From: Tubiluchus corallicola
Lineage: Eukaryota; Priapulida; Priapulimorpha; Priapulimorphida; Tubiluchidae
Reading direction: 5' to 3'
NCBI GenBank assembly: GCA_030141605.1
Contig: JAQGDQ010000960.1
Location: 1 to 64,000 of the forward strand
Length of the DNA: 64,000 nt
Shown here: positions 1 through 9,689 of the stretch, piece after piece
Position numbering within the stretch: the first letter of the stretch is position 1
Layout: each line of letters begins with the position of its first letter
Notes under the pieces: model-generated
The model's database searches: none
The model's input: the letters and a program-made list of their open reading frames with translations, nothing else
What the model was told of the DNA's origin: nothing
Made by a program: the position numbers and the translations under genes

Positions 1-302
1 GGGCAGGATTTTGACTTTGGGGCCCATAGGCTAATGAAATTATGGGACCCTTTTTTAATCTCAAACAAGGGTCACTTTTTAAAATTGGGTTTTTAGACGC
101 ACGGGCCTCCTTTTTTAAAGTTGAAATTTTATTTTAAGTTAAATAAATTATTGAGCATTGCAAAATATTAAAATATTATACTTATTTTTCAAAAAAAGAT
201 TATAGATGAAAATGTTTTAGCAAGGTCCTCAATGTTTGGGCTTCCAAGTTGGATTGACCCTAGGCTGCAGCCTATACCAGCCTATAGGGTAATCCAACCC
301 TG
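1..302. mobile_element. End of a MITE-like element (partial)
   Basis: The segment ends in AATCCAACCCTG, the complement of a CAGGGTTGGATT terminus of the kind seen on hAT-type non-autonomous elements. A related start, CAGTGTTGGATTAAGG, occurs at 34,653. The other end is not in the window and there is no coding potential. The assignment to hAT is inference from the terminus alone. Confidence 0.35.
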
Positions 303-461
303 CTTCCATTCTATTTGTGTTTCATACAGGGATGCTGAAACACCTAACTTTGCCGTGTGTGATTTTTCCTACAGAGCAATACGTAACTAAATTCGGTAAT
401 GCTTCGTTCAGTTACGTATTGCTTGATATGATCATTGCATAGTACATTGTTCATCAAGTAT

Positions 462-899
462 TTAAAACACTTTTTCAACATAATCAATAAATGCCTTAAT
501 TACTTCTATATCATTACTTCTCATCAGGAATAAAAATTTATCAGCATCACTCATAAGGAAAAATTCTGGTTTAATTACATTGATGTGATTATATAATTTT
601 CCTCTAAGATCATTGTAATATAGACATTTTATAACAAAGTGTAATTCGTCTTCGAACTTCTCTTCGTCTTCGAAGGTCTGTAGTTCATTACAAACTAACA
701 CGTCTGAACTGAGAGGTACAGCACCTGTTTTCCTGCAATGCGTTTCCGAAATGCAGGTGCATAAAATTTGATAAAAATTCAATGTCACTCCCCCGTAATC
801 TCTTTTTGCTGTCAGCTGCATGGTCAGGAGACTCAGCGTCCTATTTAATGCGATTTGCTGACTAAAGCTTCTTAATTTTGTGTCTCCAATTAATAACAA
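462..899 (-). pseudogene. LINE ORF2 C-terminal fragment (copy 1)
   Basis: A 145-residue frame containing VCNE followed by FEDELHFVIKCLYYNDLR. A Cys pair followed by His and Cys with an acidic 'EDE.HF...C..Y...R' core is typical of the zinc-knuckle-like tail after the reverse transcriptase of non-LTR retrotransposons. No reverse transcriptase or endonuclease motifs accompany it, so it is a remnant. The copy at 5,437-5,901 differs at about ten residues and extends a few residues further. The function of such tails in the parent element is nucleic-acid binding, inferred from family knowledge. Confidence 0.6.
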
Positions 900-1529
900 A
901 AGCGTCTGTATACCTGTTTAACCACCTGTATCTTGAATGGGCAGGTGACTAATTCTTGGCTTATAATATTTGCAATAGATGTTTTAATGATGGAATCCCT
1001 TAATTAAGAGGCACTGCTAAGATTTTGTAATGATGGAATCCCTTAAGAAGCACTGCTAATCTCTTAAGAGTGGTTGGCACTTCGATAATAATCCGTTTGC
1101 AATCCCAGGGACAATTTATACGTGTGCAGTTTAATGAATTATCTAACATAAACAGTTATCTGTAGGATGGATGCTTCCTTGTCCTCCCACGCACTTATAC
1201 GTTCCTTTTTTTGAAGCAAAACCGGATCCCAATCTTAAACTTTAGATCAAAACAATCTACTCTTTAAAATATTGAAAGGAAATATTATTTATTTCTTCAA
1301 AAATGACTTACATGAAAGAATTATTACCACCCAAACACGATTTCACGTTCGCGCCACTAGTTCTTTGCCGTTACATGCATTTCGCCGGGAGTTACTTAGA
1401 CGGGCACTAGCGCCTGTATTTCGGAAATGCATTGCACAAAAAAACAGGCTCTGTACTTCTCTGTTCAGATCGTTCTTAAACGTATTTTTCAAATTTTTTC
1501 ACTTTAATCGTATTCAGTTTCCATTCTGT

Positions 1530-1700
1530 TTGGTTATCTGTTTGGTTACCTGTTTAGTTATCTGTTTAGTTATCTGTTTGGTTATCTGTTTGGTTATCTG
1601 CTTAGTTATCTATTTGGTTATCTGTTTACTTATCTGTTTAGTTATCTGTTTGGTTATCTGTTTGGTTATCTGTTTGGTTATCTGTTTGGTTATCTGTTTT
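1530..1700 (+). repeat. 12-bp minisatellite GGTTATCTGTTT
   Basis: About 14 tandem units of GGTTATCTGTTT with A/G and T/C variants (GGTTACCTGTTT, AGTTATCTGTTT). Because the unit is a multiple of three, it is open in frame and gives a spurious LVICLVIC protein. The same array lies inverted at 4,640-4,815 inside the other repeat arm, so it was duplicated with the element. Confidence 0.9.
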
Positions 1701-2028
1701 AATCTCTTCCCATTTTTATTTATTTCATACAGCTCTGCTGTTTCTTTCCTTCCAGAAATTCAATTTCCAGTGTTGCTAAAAATACCTTTTTTGCATCTCT
1801 TTCTTCCACGGAGAATCAGAAAAAGTTCAATCAGAACAAACTGGAACAATCTGGCCCCTGTCCTGATAAACCGACCATCCCATTAAGTGTGCAAGTGAAA
1901 GAAATGAATGAGATGTAATGTTTTAAGTGCCACCTAACCGAATAATAATACATATGATTACAAACTAAACTACATTAGCAAACAGATACCGATTGTAAAA
2001 ACGGCATTTGTTATATACATCCCACTAC

Positions 2029-2159
2029 CTGATTTTTCTCGCAGTTCTGAGCTACATCACTAAACAGATTCAGCAGTGTTTGAAGGACTTCTCTATTTTC
2101 GTCCGGTAGTAAAATGACAGCTAGTTGTATGGCTTCATTACGGTGTTGTCTGGGCAAGC
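2029..2159 (-). CDS. DLC1: DLC1/STARD13-like RhoGAP, exon 6 (GAP domain, second half)
   Basis: This 131-nt exon encodes residues 219-262 of the reconstructed protein, including AVILLPDENREVLQTLLNLF, a near-diagnostic stretch of the DLC family RhoGAP domain (helices that pack the Rho-binding face). The acceptor is ATAG before GCTTGCC and the donor is CAG followed by GTAGTG. The first two bases complete a serine codon begun in the previous exon and the last codon is complete (phase 0). The next exon should carry the conserved NLAVCLAPSLF-type motif with the Rho-contacting asparagine, then the START lipid-binding domain; neither is visible between here and position 1, so the gene runs off the left edge. 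Role by family: GTP hydrolysis on RhoA/Cdc42 at focal adhesions. DLC1, STARD13 and STARD8 cannot be told apart here. Confidence 0.93.
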
Positions 2160-2274
2160 CTATAGAGTTAAAGGAAAAGATATTGGGTTTATTTTACATT
2201 TACTACTTAAACTTAGAAAAATATAACAAAGATATAAAAAAATTGTTTACAGAGCGTATACTGTTAATTTTATA

Positions 2275-2760
2275 GAAATTTTTAGGTATAGTGGTAGCCG
2301 CCATTTTCTTGAAAACTGTGACGTAACTGCTGGACTTATTGGCTTTTCGTAAGTGTGCGCTGCTTTAACCAATTCAAACATCTGTAGCTTGTCTAACGTT
2401 CATGCAAAAATATCACAAATTTGCTTTCTAATTGTTTTGTTAAAACAATTTCTACTTGTTTTGCAAATTATTACAAAAGTATTACAGAATTAACTATGCA
2501 GTTTTTTTTTATAAAAACGTAATGTACTTTTCATGAAGCTTGACAGTGCGCTACTTTTCTTCAAAACGAGTGACGTCATCGGAAGAAGAATGGACATTGA
2601 AAATGGGAGCGTCCAAGCATGAAGTGATTGCGACTTTAAAGTGATTTTACTAATAACACCAGGCGCTTATCACACTTCTGTTACTGAATTTTTCGTGAAC
2701 ATTGAAACAAGGCTAACTTCCCAGAAAGCTTAATCTTTTTATTAACATAGTCATGAGTAT
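2275..2760 (+). repeat. R4 dispersed repeat with TGACGTCAT motif (copy 1)
   Basis: About 480 bp similar in reverse orientation to 61,801-62,260. Shared blocks include AGTGACGTCATCGGAAGAAG, GAAAATGGGAGCG and TTTCGTGAACATTGAAA. It contains a CRE-like TGACGTCAT palindrome. A further fragment of its edge (CGTGAACATTAAATAAACC) is at 3,070-3,115. No coding potential is seen. It lies in the RhoGAP intron between exons 5 and 6. Confidence 0.75.
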
Positions 2761-3591
2761 ACTTGTACAGAAACGAGAGCCTATGGGTGGAAAGCTTGTT
2801 AGTGAAGGCGTAGTAGACATTCTTACTGTGTGACTCATTTGCTGTTTCCTTGGATAAAATAATGCCTTGCACCCAAAGATGTTTGTTGTTTGAGTTTCTA
2901 ACCCGTGATTTAAAGTACTGTACATAAGAGCGGAGTCAAGCAGGGTTGTGTTCTTGCGCCAACCTTATTTTCCTTCTTACTCAGACATGCCTTCAATAAT
3001 ATTCCACAAGGCATTTTTTACATACTAGATTGCGCTTATTGCAGATTAATTACTAAATCCTTCTAACAGTTTTCGTGAACATTAAATAAACCTAACTTCC
3101 CATAAGGCTTGACCTTTACTTTAAAAAACGTTACTTTTGACACTTCTTTTACGACGTTAAAAAGCAGGGGACAAAATTAAGTGCTTTTTAAAATACCATA
3201 GAGCAGAGAATTTGTAGTTAATTTCTATATAAATTAACTAGTAAGACTAGAAACTAGAAAGACATTGTCACTTATTTTTGCTTAGCACGTCCAAAAACTA
3301 AATATTTTATGCTTGGTTTTGTCATTAAGCCCGTAAAAATTAAAAAGTGTTGATTTATATGGTTGCGTTGTATTGGAAAAAGTAATTGAAGTGTCAGGAA
3401 AGCATATTTTGAACAGTTCTTACAATGCAAGTTTATTAAGCAAAAACAAAATTTAACTGATAAATTATTTTTTTGCTTATTTAGAAAATTCAAACTTTTT
3501 TAACTAGACAGCATTAAAATCTCCAAATTTTGCATGTCTTTATTGATTTTGAAGGTCTATATAATCCCAACAGACAACGAAGATTTTTGAC

Positions 3592-3650
3592 ACATCATTA
3601 TGATCACAATGATGATCATTATGATCATTATGATCACATCCTTATGATCA
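3592..3650 (+). repeat. TGATCATTA-type short tandem repeat
   Basis: Overlapping TGATCA palindromes repeated as ATTATGATCA over about 60 bp, in the RhoGAP intron between exons 5 and 6. It could form small cruciforms but nothing else suggests function. Confidence 0.8.
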
Positions 3651-3750
3651 CACAAAGCACTCTTGCAATAATAATGAGTTGGTCAAAGCAAGACCTGCGA
3701 AGAAATACGGGCAATATTTAATAATGGAAAAGATTCATACGAAAACTTAC

Positions 3751-3876
3751 TTGATATGATACTGATGAACGTATCCAATAACTTGCTAGTTAGCAGTCCA
3801 TCGGGCAGCTCTCTGAAGTACAGTTTCACCATGTCAGCTATGTCGTATACTTGAAAACTTTCAAAGTTCGACATGT
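3751..3876 (-). CDS. DLC1: DLC1/STARD13-like RhoGAP, exon 5 (GAP domain, middle)
   Basis: This 126-nt exon encodes residues 177-218: a link through SNFESFQVYDIADMVKLYF and then RELPDGLLTSKLLDTF. The pattern 'YDVADMLKQYFRDLPEPLM' is the conserved core of DLC-family GAP domains, where the basic residue and 'RELP' contribute to the Rho interface. The acceptor is TTCAG before ACATGTC and the donor is a strong GTAAGT after ATCAA. It is entered and left in phase 1, so skipping this exon alone would keep the reading frame while destroying the GAP fold. Both this exon and exon 6 lie in the loop of the long inverted repeat at 429-5,913. Confidence 0.94.
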
Positions 3877-4108
3877 CTGAAAAATGAACAATAAGACAGT
3901 TAGTGATACTGGCAAAAATAATGACATTTTTCAAGTTTCATTGTAAAATACCAGGCGACGTAATACAACTCAAATTACTAAACTGATGCGGCAGACGGCT
4001 TTAAGACGCCTTACAAAAACGTGTTATCATAAAGCAAGTTTCATTATAAAATACCAGGCGAAATGAGCAGGGCTCGCCCCGATTGTGATTTGATGAATTT
4101 TGGGGCAG

Positions 4109-4375
4109 TTTAGCCCTTTCACAGTTTCAGCGATTGGTGATGATCGTGAAAAGGTCAAAGGTGACATTTACCAGACAAAACATTTGTGTACACTTGACAA
4201 CGCTTCGCAACACATGCTATTGTAATAGTAACAGTTTTAACAGCTAAAACCTTACCTAGTTCATTTTTTGTTGTTCTCAAGAAAGGTCCTGCTAGTAAAT
4301 CACTCTATGTACAGACTAATGCATAGCTAAGTAAAACTGAAATTACTGAACTGATGCGACAGACGGCCTTAAGAA
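4109..4375 (+). mobile_element. R1 MITE, truncated copy
   Basis: It starts with TAGCCCTTTCACAGTTTC and matches the R1 family (full copies at 36,559, 42,046 and 44,643) through GATCGTGAAAAGGTCAAAGG, AACAGTTTTAACAGC and CTAGTAAATCACTC. The right terminal repeat is lost. It has no coding potential. Confidence 0.75.
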
Positions 4376-4522
4376 GCGTTACAAAAACGTGTTCTGATAA
4401 AGCAAGTAAAGGTTAAACCAAAAGAGTTCAACAAGTTATTGGGAAACTGTAATGATATTAAGCTTTTGTCACATTAAGACGAAGAATGCATAATAAGCAT
4501 TTAATGTCATTGCGAATGCTGT

Positions 4523-5913
4523 GGATCTCCGAGGAAGAAAGAGATGCAAAAAAGGTATTTTTAGCAACACTGGAAATTGAATTTCTGGAAGGAAAGAAAC
4601 AGCAGAGCTGTATGAAATAAATAAAAATGGGAAGAGATTAAAACAGATAACCAAACAGATAACCAAACAGATAACCAAACAGATAACCAAACAGATAACT
4701 AAACAGATAAGTAAACAGATAACCAAATAGACAACTAAGCAGATAACCAAACAGATAACCAAACAGATAACTAAACAGATAACTAAACAGGTAACCAAAC
4801 AGATAACCAAACAGAATGGAAACTGAATACGATTAAAGTGAAAAAAATTGAAAAATACGTTTAAGAACGATCTGAACAGAGAAGTACAGAGCCTGTTTTT
4901 TTGTGCAATGCATTTCCGAAATACAGGCGCTAGTGCCCGTCTAAGTAACTCACGGCGAAATGCATGTAACGGCAAAGAACTAGTGGCGCGAACGTGAAAT
5001 CGTGTTTGGGTGGTAATAATTCTTTCATGTAAGTCATTTTTGAAGAAATAGTATTTCCTTTCAATATTTTAAAGAGTAGATTGTTTTGATATAAAGTTTA
5101 AGATTGGGATCCGGTTTTGCTTCAAAAAAAGGAACGTATAAGTGCGTGGGAGGACAAGGAAGCATCCATCCTACAGATAACTGTTTATGTTAGATAATTC
5201 ATTAAACTGCACACGTATAAATTGTCCCTGGGATTGCAAACGGATTATTATCGAAGTGCCAACCACTCTTAAGAGATTAGCAGTGCTTCTTAAGGGATTC
5301 CATCATTACAAAATCTTAGCAGTGCCTCTTAATTAAGGGATTCCATCATTAAAACATCTATTGCAAATATTATAAGCCAAGAATTAGTCACCTGCCCATT
5401 CAAGATACAGGTGGTTAAACAGGTATACAGACGCTTTTGTTATTAATTGGAGACACAAAATTAAGAAGCTTTAGTCAGCAAATCGCATTAAATAGGACGC
5501 TGAGTCTCCTGACCATGCAGCTGACAGCAAAAAGAGATTACGGGGGAGTGACATTGAATTTTTATCAAATTTTATGCACCTGCATTTCGGAAACGCATTG
5601 CAGGAAAACAGGTGCTGTACCTCTCAGTTCAGACGTGTTAGTTTGTAATGAACTACAGACCTTCGAAGACGAAGAGAAGTTCGAAGACGAATTACACTTT
5701 GTTATAAAATGTCCATATTACAATGATCTTAGAAAAAAATTATGTAATCACATCAATGTAATTAAACCAGAATTTTTCCTTATGAGCGATGCGGATAAAT
5801 TTTTGCTCTTGATGGGAAGTAACGATTTAGAAGTAATTAAGGCATTTATTGATTATGTTGAAAAAGCGTTTTTAAGACATGATGAACAATATACTATGTA
5901 ATGATCATATCAT
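4523..5913 (+). repeat. Right arm of 1.39-kb inverted repeat (LINE-derived)
   Basis: Near-identical reverse complement of 429-1,822. It holds the 12-bp array (4,640-4,815), an R3 repeat copy (about 4,860-5,130) and the LINE C-terminal frame at 5,437-5,901. The homology ends close to GATGCAAAAAAGG on one side and ATGTAATGATCATATCATTG on the other. No target-site duplication was identified around either arm. Confidence 0.9.
5437..5901 (+). pseudogene. LINE ORF2 C-terminal fragment (copy 2)
   Basis: A 154-residue frame, the better-preserved partner of 899-462, with FEDELHFVIKCPYYNDLRKK near residues 80-100. The 'H...CP.Y..LR' motif is typical of the tail of non-LTR retrotransposon polyproteins. 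It stops at TAA and is followed by AT-rich sequence. The ATG is not necessarily a real start; the fragment is 5' truncated relative to a full LINE ORF2. Confidence 0.6.
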
Positions 5914-6740
5914 TGAAAATGAGGCCTAATGAATGAAAACTTAAATACTAATCATTAAACCTTTCATTAAATAACTAACACAACTAACAGGAAGACTTAA
6001 CAATGTCTGATGTATTAGTAATTGCTTTGTTTGTTTAATTATAGTTTCACTATATTTCACAATTGAAATTGTATATATGTCTTGTTTTTTGTATACTCCA
6101 AAATTGTATGTATGTCTTGTATGTATTTTCGACACTAATAAATAAATATCTAAAATATCTAAGTTCTTGTAAATTGGCAGCATGTAAAATTAAGAGCCTA
6201 GTGCGTCAGTAAAACGCGAAAACGTTTTTTAAACTCGGTGAATAGAGGAGAAATGGAAAAGTAGGTGTCTGCTTCCCAATAACTAGGAAATAACTAGGAG
6301 AAACAACACGGTCTGACACATGCCGTTGAACAAGATTCCGAAGAGGAACACGAAAAATAGAAATCTATCATAAACTCTACATATCCTCTAGATATGCTCT
6401 TCCATAAGCGAATTTTAAAGCACAATTGTAACATATATTTATCTGTTAATCCAGTTCTTTGCTCATTGGCTGTGTTAAATAACTATACTAGTACAAGTAT
6501 TCTGGGCAGAAACCGTATTAGAGTACACTTGAGCCACCATACTAATGCTTTCAGACCTGTCGACATAATAGCGTACATTCTGTTCTGAACTTTGCATAAT
6601 GAATATGTAATTGAAGGTTTCACAGTTAATGATATTAATGAAATGTTGTATTCGCTACTGACAACATAATGTATATGCCAATGTAAACAGCACTACTTAC
6701 CCTATTATATATTACATGTAATGAAATCATTACGTGTGAA
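5914..6740. other. AT-rich intron sequence, nothing recognised
   Basis: RhoGAP intron between exons 4 and 5. Only short open frames without recognisable motifs are seen, and no terminal repeats. Confidence 0.5.
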
Positions 6741-6833
6741 TAAAGGTGATATATATATGTGTGTGTGTGTGTGTAGATAGATAGATGGATAGATGGATAG
6801 ATGGAGAGGGAGAGGGAGTGGGAGAGGGAGAGG

Positions 6834-6867
<34 letters not shown>

Positions 6868-6885
6868 CAGATAGATAGATATGTA
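6741..6885 (+). repeat. Compound microsatellite TA/TG, GATA/GATG, GAGAGG, GATA
   Basis: Successive blocks: TATATA, (TG)n, (TAGA/TGGA)n, (GGGAGA)n, (GA)n and (GATA)n. Each block changes into the next by one substitution in the unit, typical of slippage followed by point mutation. Confidence 0.95.
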
Positions 6886-7010
6886 ATATGGGGACGCCCT
6901 CGTGCAGGACGTTGCGTCATCGACAACTGTAGCTGTGTCCACAACAGTAACGAAGACGACAACGCGTGACAACACTGACCACTTGGGCTCCACTCTAGGA
7001 ATGGATCCCA

Positions 7011-7436
7011 TAAGCCTTTTCACGGTTTCGCCGTGTACAGGCGCAGTTGCTGTAGGTCAAAGGTCAAGTGTACCACAGCAACGCTTCTTAACTACAACCG
7101 TGGCGTGACGTGTGGGTTAAGCAAAACCGTATGCCGCATCAGTTCAGTAACTTCAGTTGTTTTACGTGGACGTTACTTAATTATGCATTAGTCAGTGCGT
7201 AAAGCGATTAACTGGCAGGATCTTGATTGAGAACAAGAAAAAATGAACTAGGTAAGGTTCTAGCTAGCTGTAAAAACAGTTACTATTACAACAGCATGGA
7301 CTTGCAAGACGTTGTCAAGTGTACACAAATGAACTAGGTTTTGTTCTAGCTAGATGTTAAAACTTTTACTATTACAACAGCTTGGGCCTTTGACCTTTTC
7401 ACGATCATCAGCAATCACTGGAACTTTGAAAAGGCT
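7011..7436 (+). mobile_element. R1 MITE, reverse-type copy with internal duplication
   Basis: It begins TAAGCCTTTTCACGGTTTCG and ends CTTTGAAAAGGCTTTC, giving the AAGCCTTTTCAC terminal inverted repeat of the R1 family. Internal blocks CAGTTGCTGTAGGTCAAAGG and AGCAAAACCGTATGCCGCAT match other copies. The piece around GTTGTCAAGTGTACACAAATG is partly duplicated. It sits 61 bp downstream (minus-strand sense) of the RhoGAP exon 4 donor. Confidence 0.8.
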
Positions 7437-7496
7437 TTCTAGCTTTCACAATCAATTAATGAAAAAGACGATTGAGTAATTGAGATTCGAACTTAC

Positions 7497-7682
7497 CAGG
7501 GTCGGTTTCAGCTTGCGTGCGAAGTTGAGCAACACGTGATTTTGATCCAGGTTTACGAAACAAACCAACCGTTTCTAGGGCAGTATGTTGAAGGTATTTA
7601 ATGGCGCACATTATGCATCGAGGCAGAGGCAGGCCCGTCCTTTGCAAAATCAACACCAGTGGCACTCCAAAAACTTTCTTGT
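7497..7682 (-). CDS. DLC1: DLC1/STARD13-like RhoGAP, exon 4 (GAP domain start, arginine finger)
   Basis: This 186-nt exon encodes residues 115-176. It opens with DKKVFGVPLVLILQRTGLPL and contains ALETVGLFRKPGSKSR, the A-helix region of RhoGAP domains in which the arginine of GLFR (residue 157 here) is the catalytic 'arginine finger' inserted into the Rho active site. The finger is intact, so this should be an active GAP rather than a pseudo-GAP. The acceptor is TTGTTGCAG before ACAAGAAAG; the donor is CCCTG followed by GTAAG. It is phase 1 at both ends, and the split codons with exons 3 and 5 (G|AC both times) give the expected PDYKD and TDPD junctions. The family match over this exon is strong; the exact paralogue is uncertain. 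Confidence 0.96.
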
Positions 7683-7737
7683 CTGCAACAATGAAATATT
7701 TTTTAATTATCGCTTACTAGTGTGCTTACCTGTTTCT

Positions 7738-7832
7738 TTGTTGGTTGTTTGGTTGGTTTGCTGGTGGTTGGTTAGCCGATTGCCTGGTGGTTGTTGGTTA
7801 GTTTGTCTGTTGGTTTGTTTGTTTGGTTGTTT
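7738..7832 (+). repeat. TTGG/TTTG microsatellite
   Basis: Imperfect TTGGTTGG and TTTGTTTG runs with interspersed CTGGTGG, 55 bp from RhoGAP exon 4. On the coding (minus) strand it is CCAA-rich, so it does not strengthen a polypyrimidine tract. Confidence 0.8.
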
Positions 7833-7864
7833 TTTTATTGGTAGAGAGGTAATATGGTCTCATT

Positions 7865-7985
7865 TATAACTAGATAGGCAAGCTAGCTAGCTAATCAGAA
7901 AGCTAGTCGGCTTGCCAGTCAGCTAATAACTTGCCAATCGTTAGGCACTTAGCCAGCTAGCTACCCAGCCTGCTTAGTCTACGCA
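7865..7985 (+). repeat. AGCTAGCT-rich degenerate repeat
   Basis: Repeated GCTAGCTAGC, GCCAGTCAGC and AGCCAGCTAGC words, i.e. a degenerate 4-bp GCTA/GCCA repeat rich in NheI-like palindromes. No other feature is visible. Confidence 0.65.
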
Positions 7986-8098
7986 AGTGGCGCCGCCAAT
8001 AAATTACTAGCAATCGTTTAGTTTGCCAACTACCCAACAGGCGGCCTGCCAACGATCGACAATCAATCTTGATAGCTAACCAAAAACAAGAAGTTATT

Positions 8099-8351
8099 AG
8101 TACCTTTATAGTCTGGTGAACATGTTATTAGTACCTTGATAGTCTGGTGAATATATTATTAGTACCTTTATAGTCTGGTGAACATGTTTATAGTACCTTT
8201 ATAGACTGGTAAACATGTTACTAGTACCTTTACAGTCTGGTGAACATGTTACTAGTACCTTTATAGTCTGGCGAACGTGTTATTAGTACCTTTACAGTCT
8301 GGTGAACATGTTATCAGTACCTTTATAGTCTGGTGAACGTGCTTTTAGTAC
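8099..8351 (-). repeat. 31-bp minisatellite made of the exon 3 donor site
   Basis: Nine AGTACCTTTATAGTCTGG copies start at 8,099, 8,130, 8,161, 8,192, 8,223, 8,254, 8,285, 8,316 and 8,347, an exact 31-bp period. The last (8,347) is the real end of RhoGAP exon 3 plus its donor. On the coding strand every unit reads CACCAGACTATAAAG followed by GTACT, i.e. the last 15 exon bases and the first intron bases, with only scattered changes (TGTAAAG, TATCAAG, ACCAGTCTATAAAG). Eight extra donor-like sites thus lie 31 to 248 nt inside the intron. Confidence 0.97.
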
Positions 8352-8560
8352 CTTTATAGTCTGGTGATCGAATTTTTTTGATAAATTTCGGCAGCATCCA
8401 GTTCCAGGTTGATTTAGTTAATGGTGAGAAACGTCCTATGAGTGTTGCCAGTCTGAGCAAAGCAAACTTTCTCAGAACCATCAACTGACCAGCGTTGAGA
8501 TTTGTAATCTGTAGCAACGTGGGATCGAAGCTTGTGCCACAGTGATCTTCGTGGTTTTCC
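8352..8560 (-). CDS. DLC1: DLC1/STARD13-like RhoGAP, exon 3 (pre-GAP segment, polybasic region)
   Basis: This 209-nt exon encodes residues 45-114. It contains LLQITNLNAGQLMVLRKFAL and then WNWMLPKFIKKIRSPDYK. The family has the same 'LSAGQLMVLRKLALLKLTAL...WNW..PKF.KRIKVPDYKD' block just before the GAP domain; the lysine/arginine cluster KFIKKIR corresponds to the polybasic segment linked to PI(4,5)P2 binding in DLC1. The acceptor is GTTTACAG before GGAAAAC. The donor is AAAG followed by GTACTAA, a weak match to the U1 consensus, and it is this donor that is tandemly multiplied downstream. The exon is entered with one base completing AG|G (Arg) and left in phase 1. Usual N-terminal SAM and serine-rich domains are not encoded upstream in this isoform. 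Confidence 0.95.
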
Positions 8561-8635
8561 CTGTAAACGATTGAAATTCATTCAGTTGTAAAATTAAAGT
8601 TTGCTACTAAAAGCGTTTATTTTATTTTGTTTGTT

Positions 8636-8705
8636 TGGTTGGTTGACCGGTTGGTTGATTGGTGGGTTGGTTGGTTGGTTGGTGGGTTGGTTGGTTGGCT
8701 GGTTG
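8636..8705 (+). repeat. GGTT microsatellite
   Basis: About 15 imperfect GGTT units (GGTTGGTTGACC, GGTTGGTGGGTT), 75 bp upstream of RhoGAP exon 3 in its sense. On the coding strand it reads AACC. Confidence 0.9.
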
Positions 8706-8934
8706 TTTACGAGCCATTTGTTTTTTGTTTCTTTTCGAATATCTTAAATTTTAAATTTATATTTTTGCTACAAAATGGAGTAAAAGAAGCTATGTACTAT
8801 TGAACTTTGGTTTAGTTATTAATAGTTTAAATACCAATTTACCAGGCAGTGACCTCAATCATCTAAAACAAACTCTTTTATTAAACATTTAAAAAGTGAT
8901 TGCTTTTAGAGAGACGTAAGTGTTAAGGGTGTTT

Positions 8935-9220
8935 ACACGAGAGACTGCTCATTGGCTGTTTAGTTGTGACTTATGTTACTCGAGGAGGTACGGTCGTTAA
9001 GAGAGATGCAGGTAATAAAATTTAAATTTGTTTACCTACAACAACTTTGCTGTTTAACTGACGTAAAGTACTCCAGGAGGTAGGGTCTTTAAGAGGAGCG
9101 CAGGTAATATAATTTAAATTGTTTATCTAAAATTAATTAGCTGTTTAGTTGTGACGTAAGTTCCTCCAGGAGGTAGGGTCGTTAAGAGGAACGCAGGCAA
9201 AATATAATTAAATTGTTTAC
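8935..9220 (+). repeat. Three tandem copies of a ~95-bp unit
   Basis: Each copy has GCTGTTTAGTTGTGAC, CTCCAGGAGGTAGGGTCGTTA, a GAACGCAGG block, then AATTTAAATTGTTTA. Copies begin near 8,950, 9,047 and 9,140. Intronic, non-coding. Confidence 0.85.
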
Positions 9221-9689
9221 TTCGAATTTTTTCTTAGCGATAATTACACTTAAGATAACGCAATTAGTGTCAAGTGATTAGTGGTAATTTGGAATGAGCT
9301 CATTTAGGTAGCAGGTTAGCTAGACGGAGGCGAAGCTCGTTGAAGTTTAATGAGTCATAAATGAGTTTGCATAAATATTGTTTACACTGACAATCCCACT
9401 AGGTTGCCAGTCTATTTTTGGACACCCGGTTGCCCGAAATTCCTAATTTTAGTTCTGCTTGCGTTGGTGTTTTAGCTGTTAAAGTTTAATGATCAAATTA
9501 AAATTTGATGCCCATGAAATTAGACATTTATTAAATTCACAGCCACCAATAACTGGAATAAGTGCCCAAGTAAAAAACACAAAACTATTTATAGTTTCAA
9601 AAAGTACTTGAAAAGGACCATTTTTGATTTATACTTATAATACAATTTTAATGGATATGGCCTCCAATCAATTATAATGCTATTTTAAT

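Larger units (their letters stand above)
429..1822 (-). repeat. Left arm of 1.39-kb inverted repeat (LINE-derived)
   Basis: This arm is the near-identical reverse complement of 4,523-5,913. Read on the minus strand it holds, in order, a GGTTATCTGTTT-type 12-bp array, a copy of the R3 repeat, and a 145-codon LINE C-terminal fragment (899-462). Only a few mismatches per hundred bases are seen between the arms, so the duplication is recent or kept similar by conversion. The 2.7-kb loop between the arms contains two RhoGAP exons. Confidence 0.9.

Noticed and set aside
1272-1886. 204-codon frame with LVICLVIC repeats resembling a multi-pass membrane protein, and its 168-codon counterpart at 4,975-4,469
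   Set aside because: The hydrophobic part is the 12-bp GGTTATCTGTTT array; the flanks are the R3 repeat. Both copies are parts of the inverted repeat.
1-2028. The next RhoGAP exon, which should carry the conserved NLAVCLAPSLF motif
   Set aside because: I read the minus strand here and found only repeat-derived frames; the exon must be beyond the left edge.
6705-7023. Overlapping 85-97-codon Ser/Leu/Pro-rich frames
   Set aside because: They translate the GA/GATA/TG microsatellite and adjacent intron DNA.
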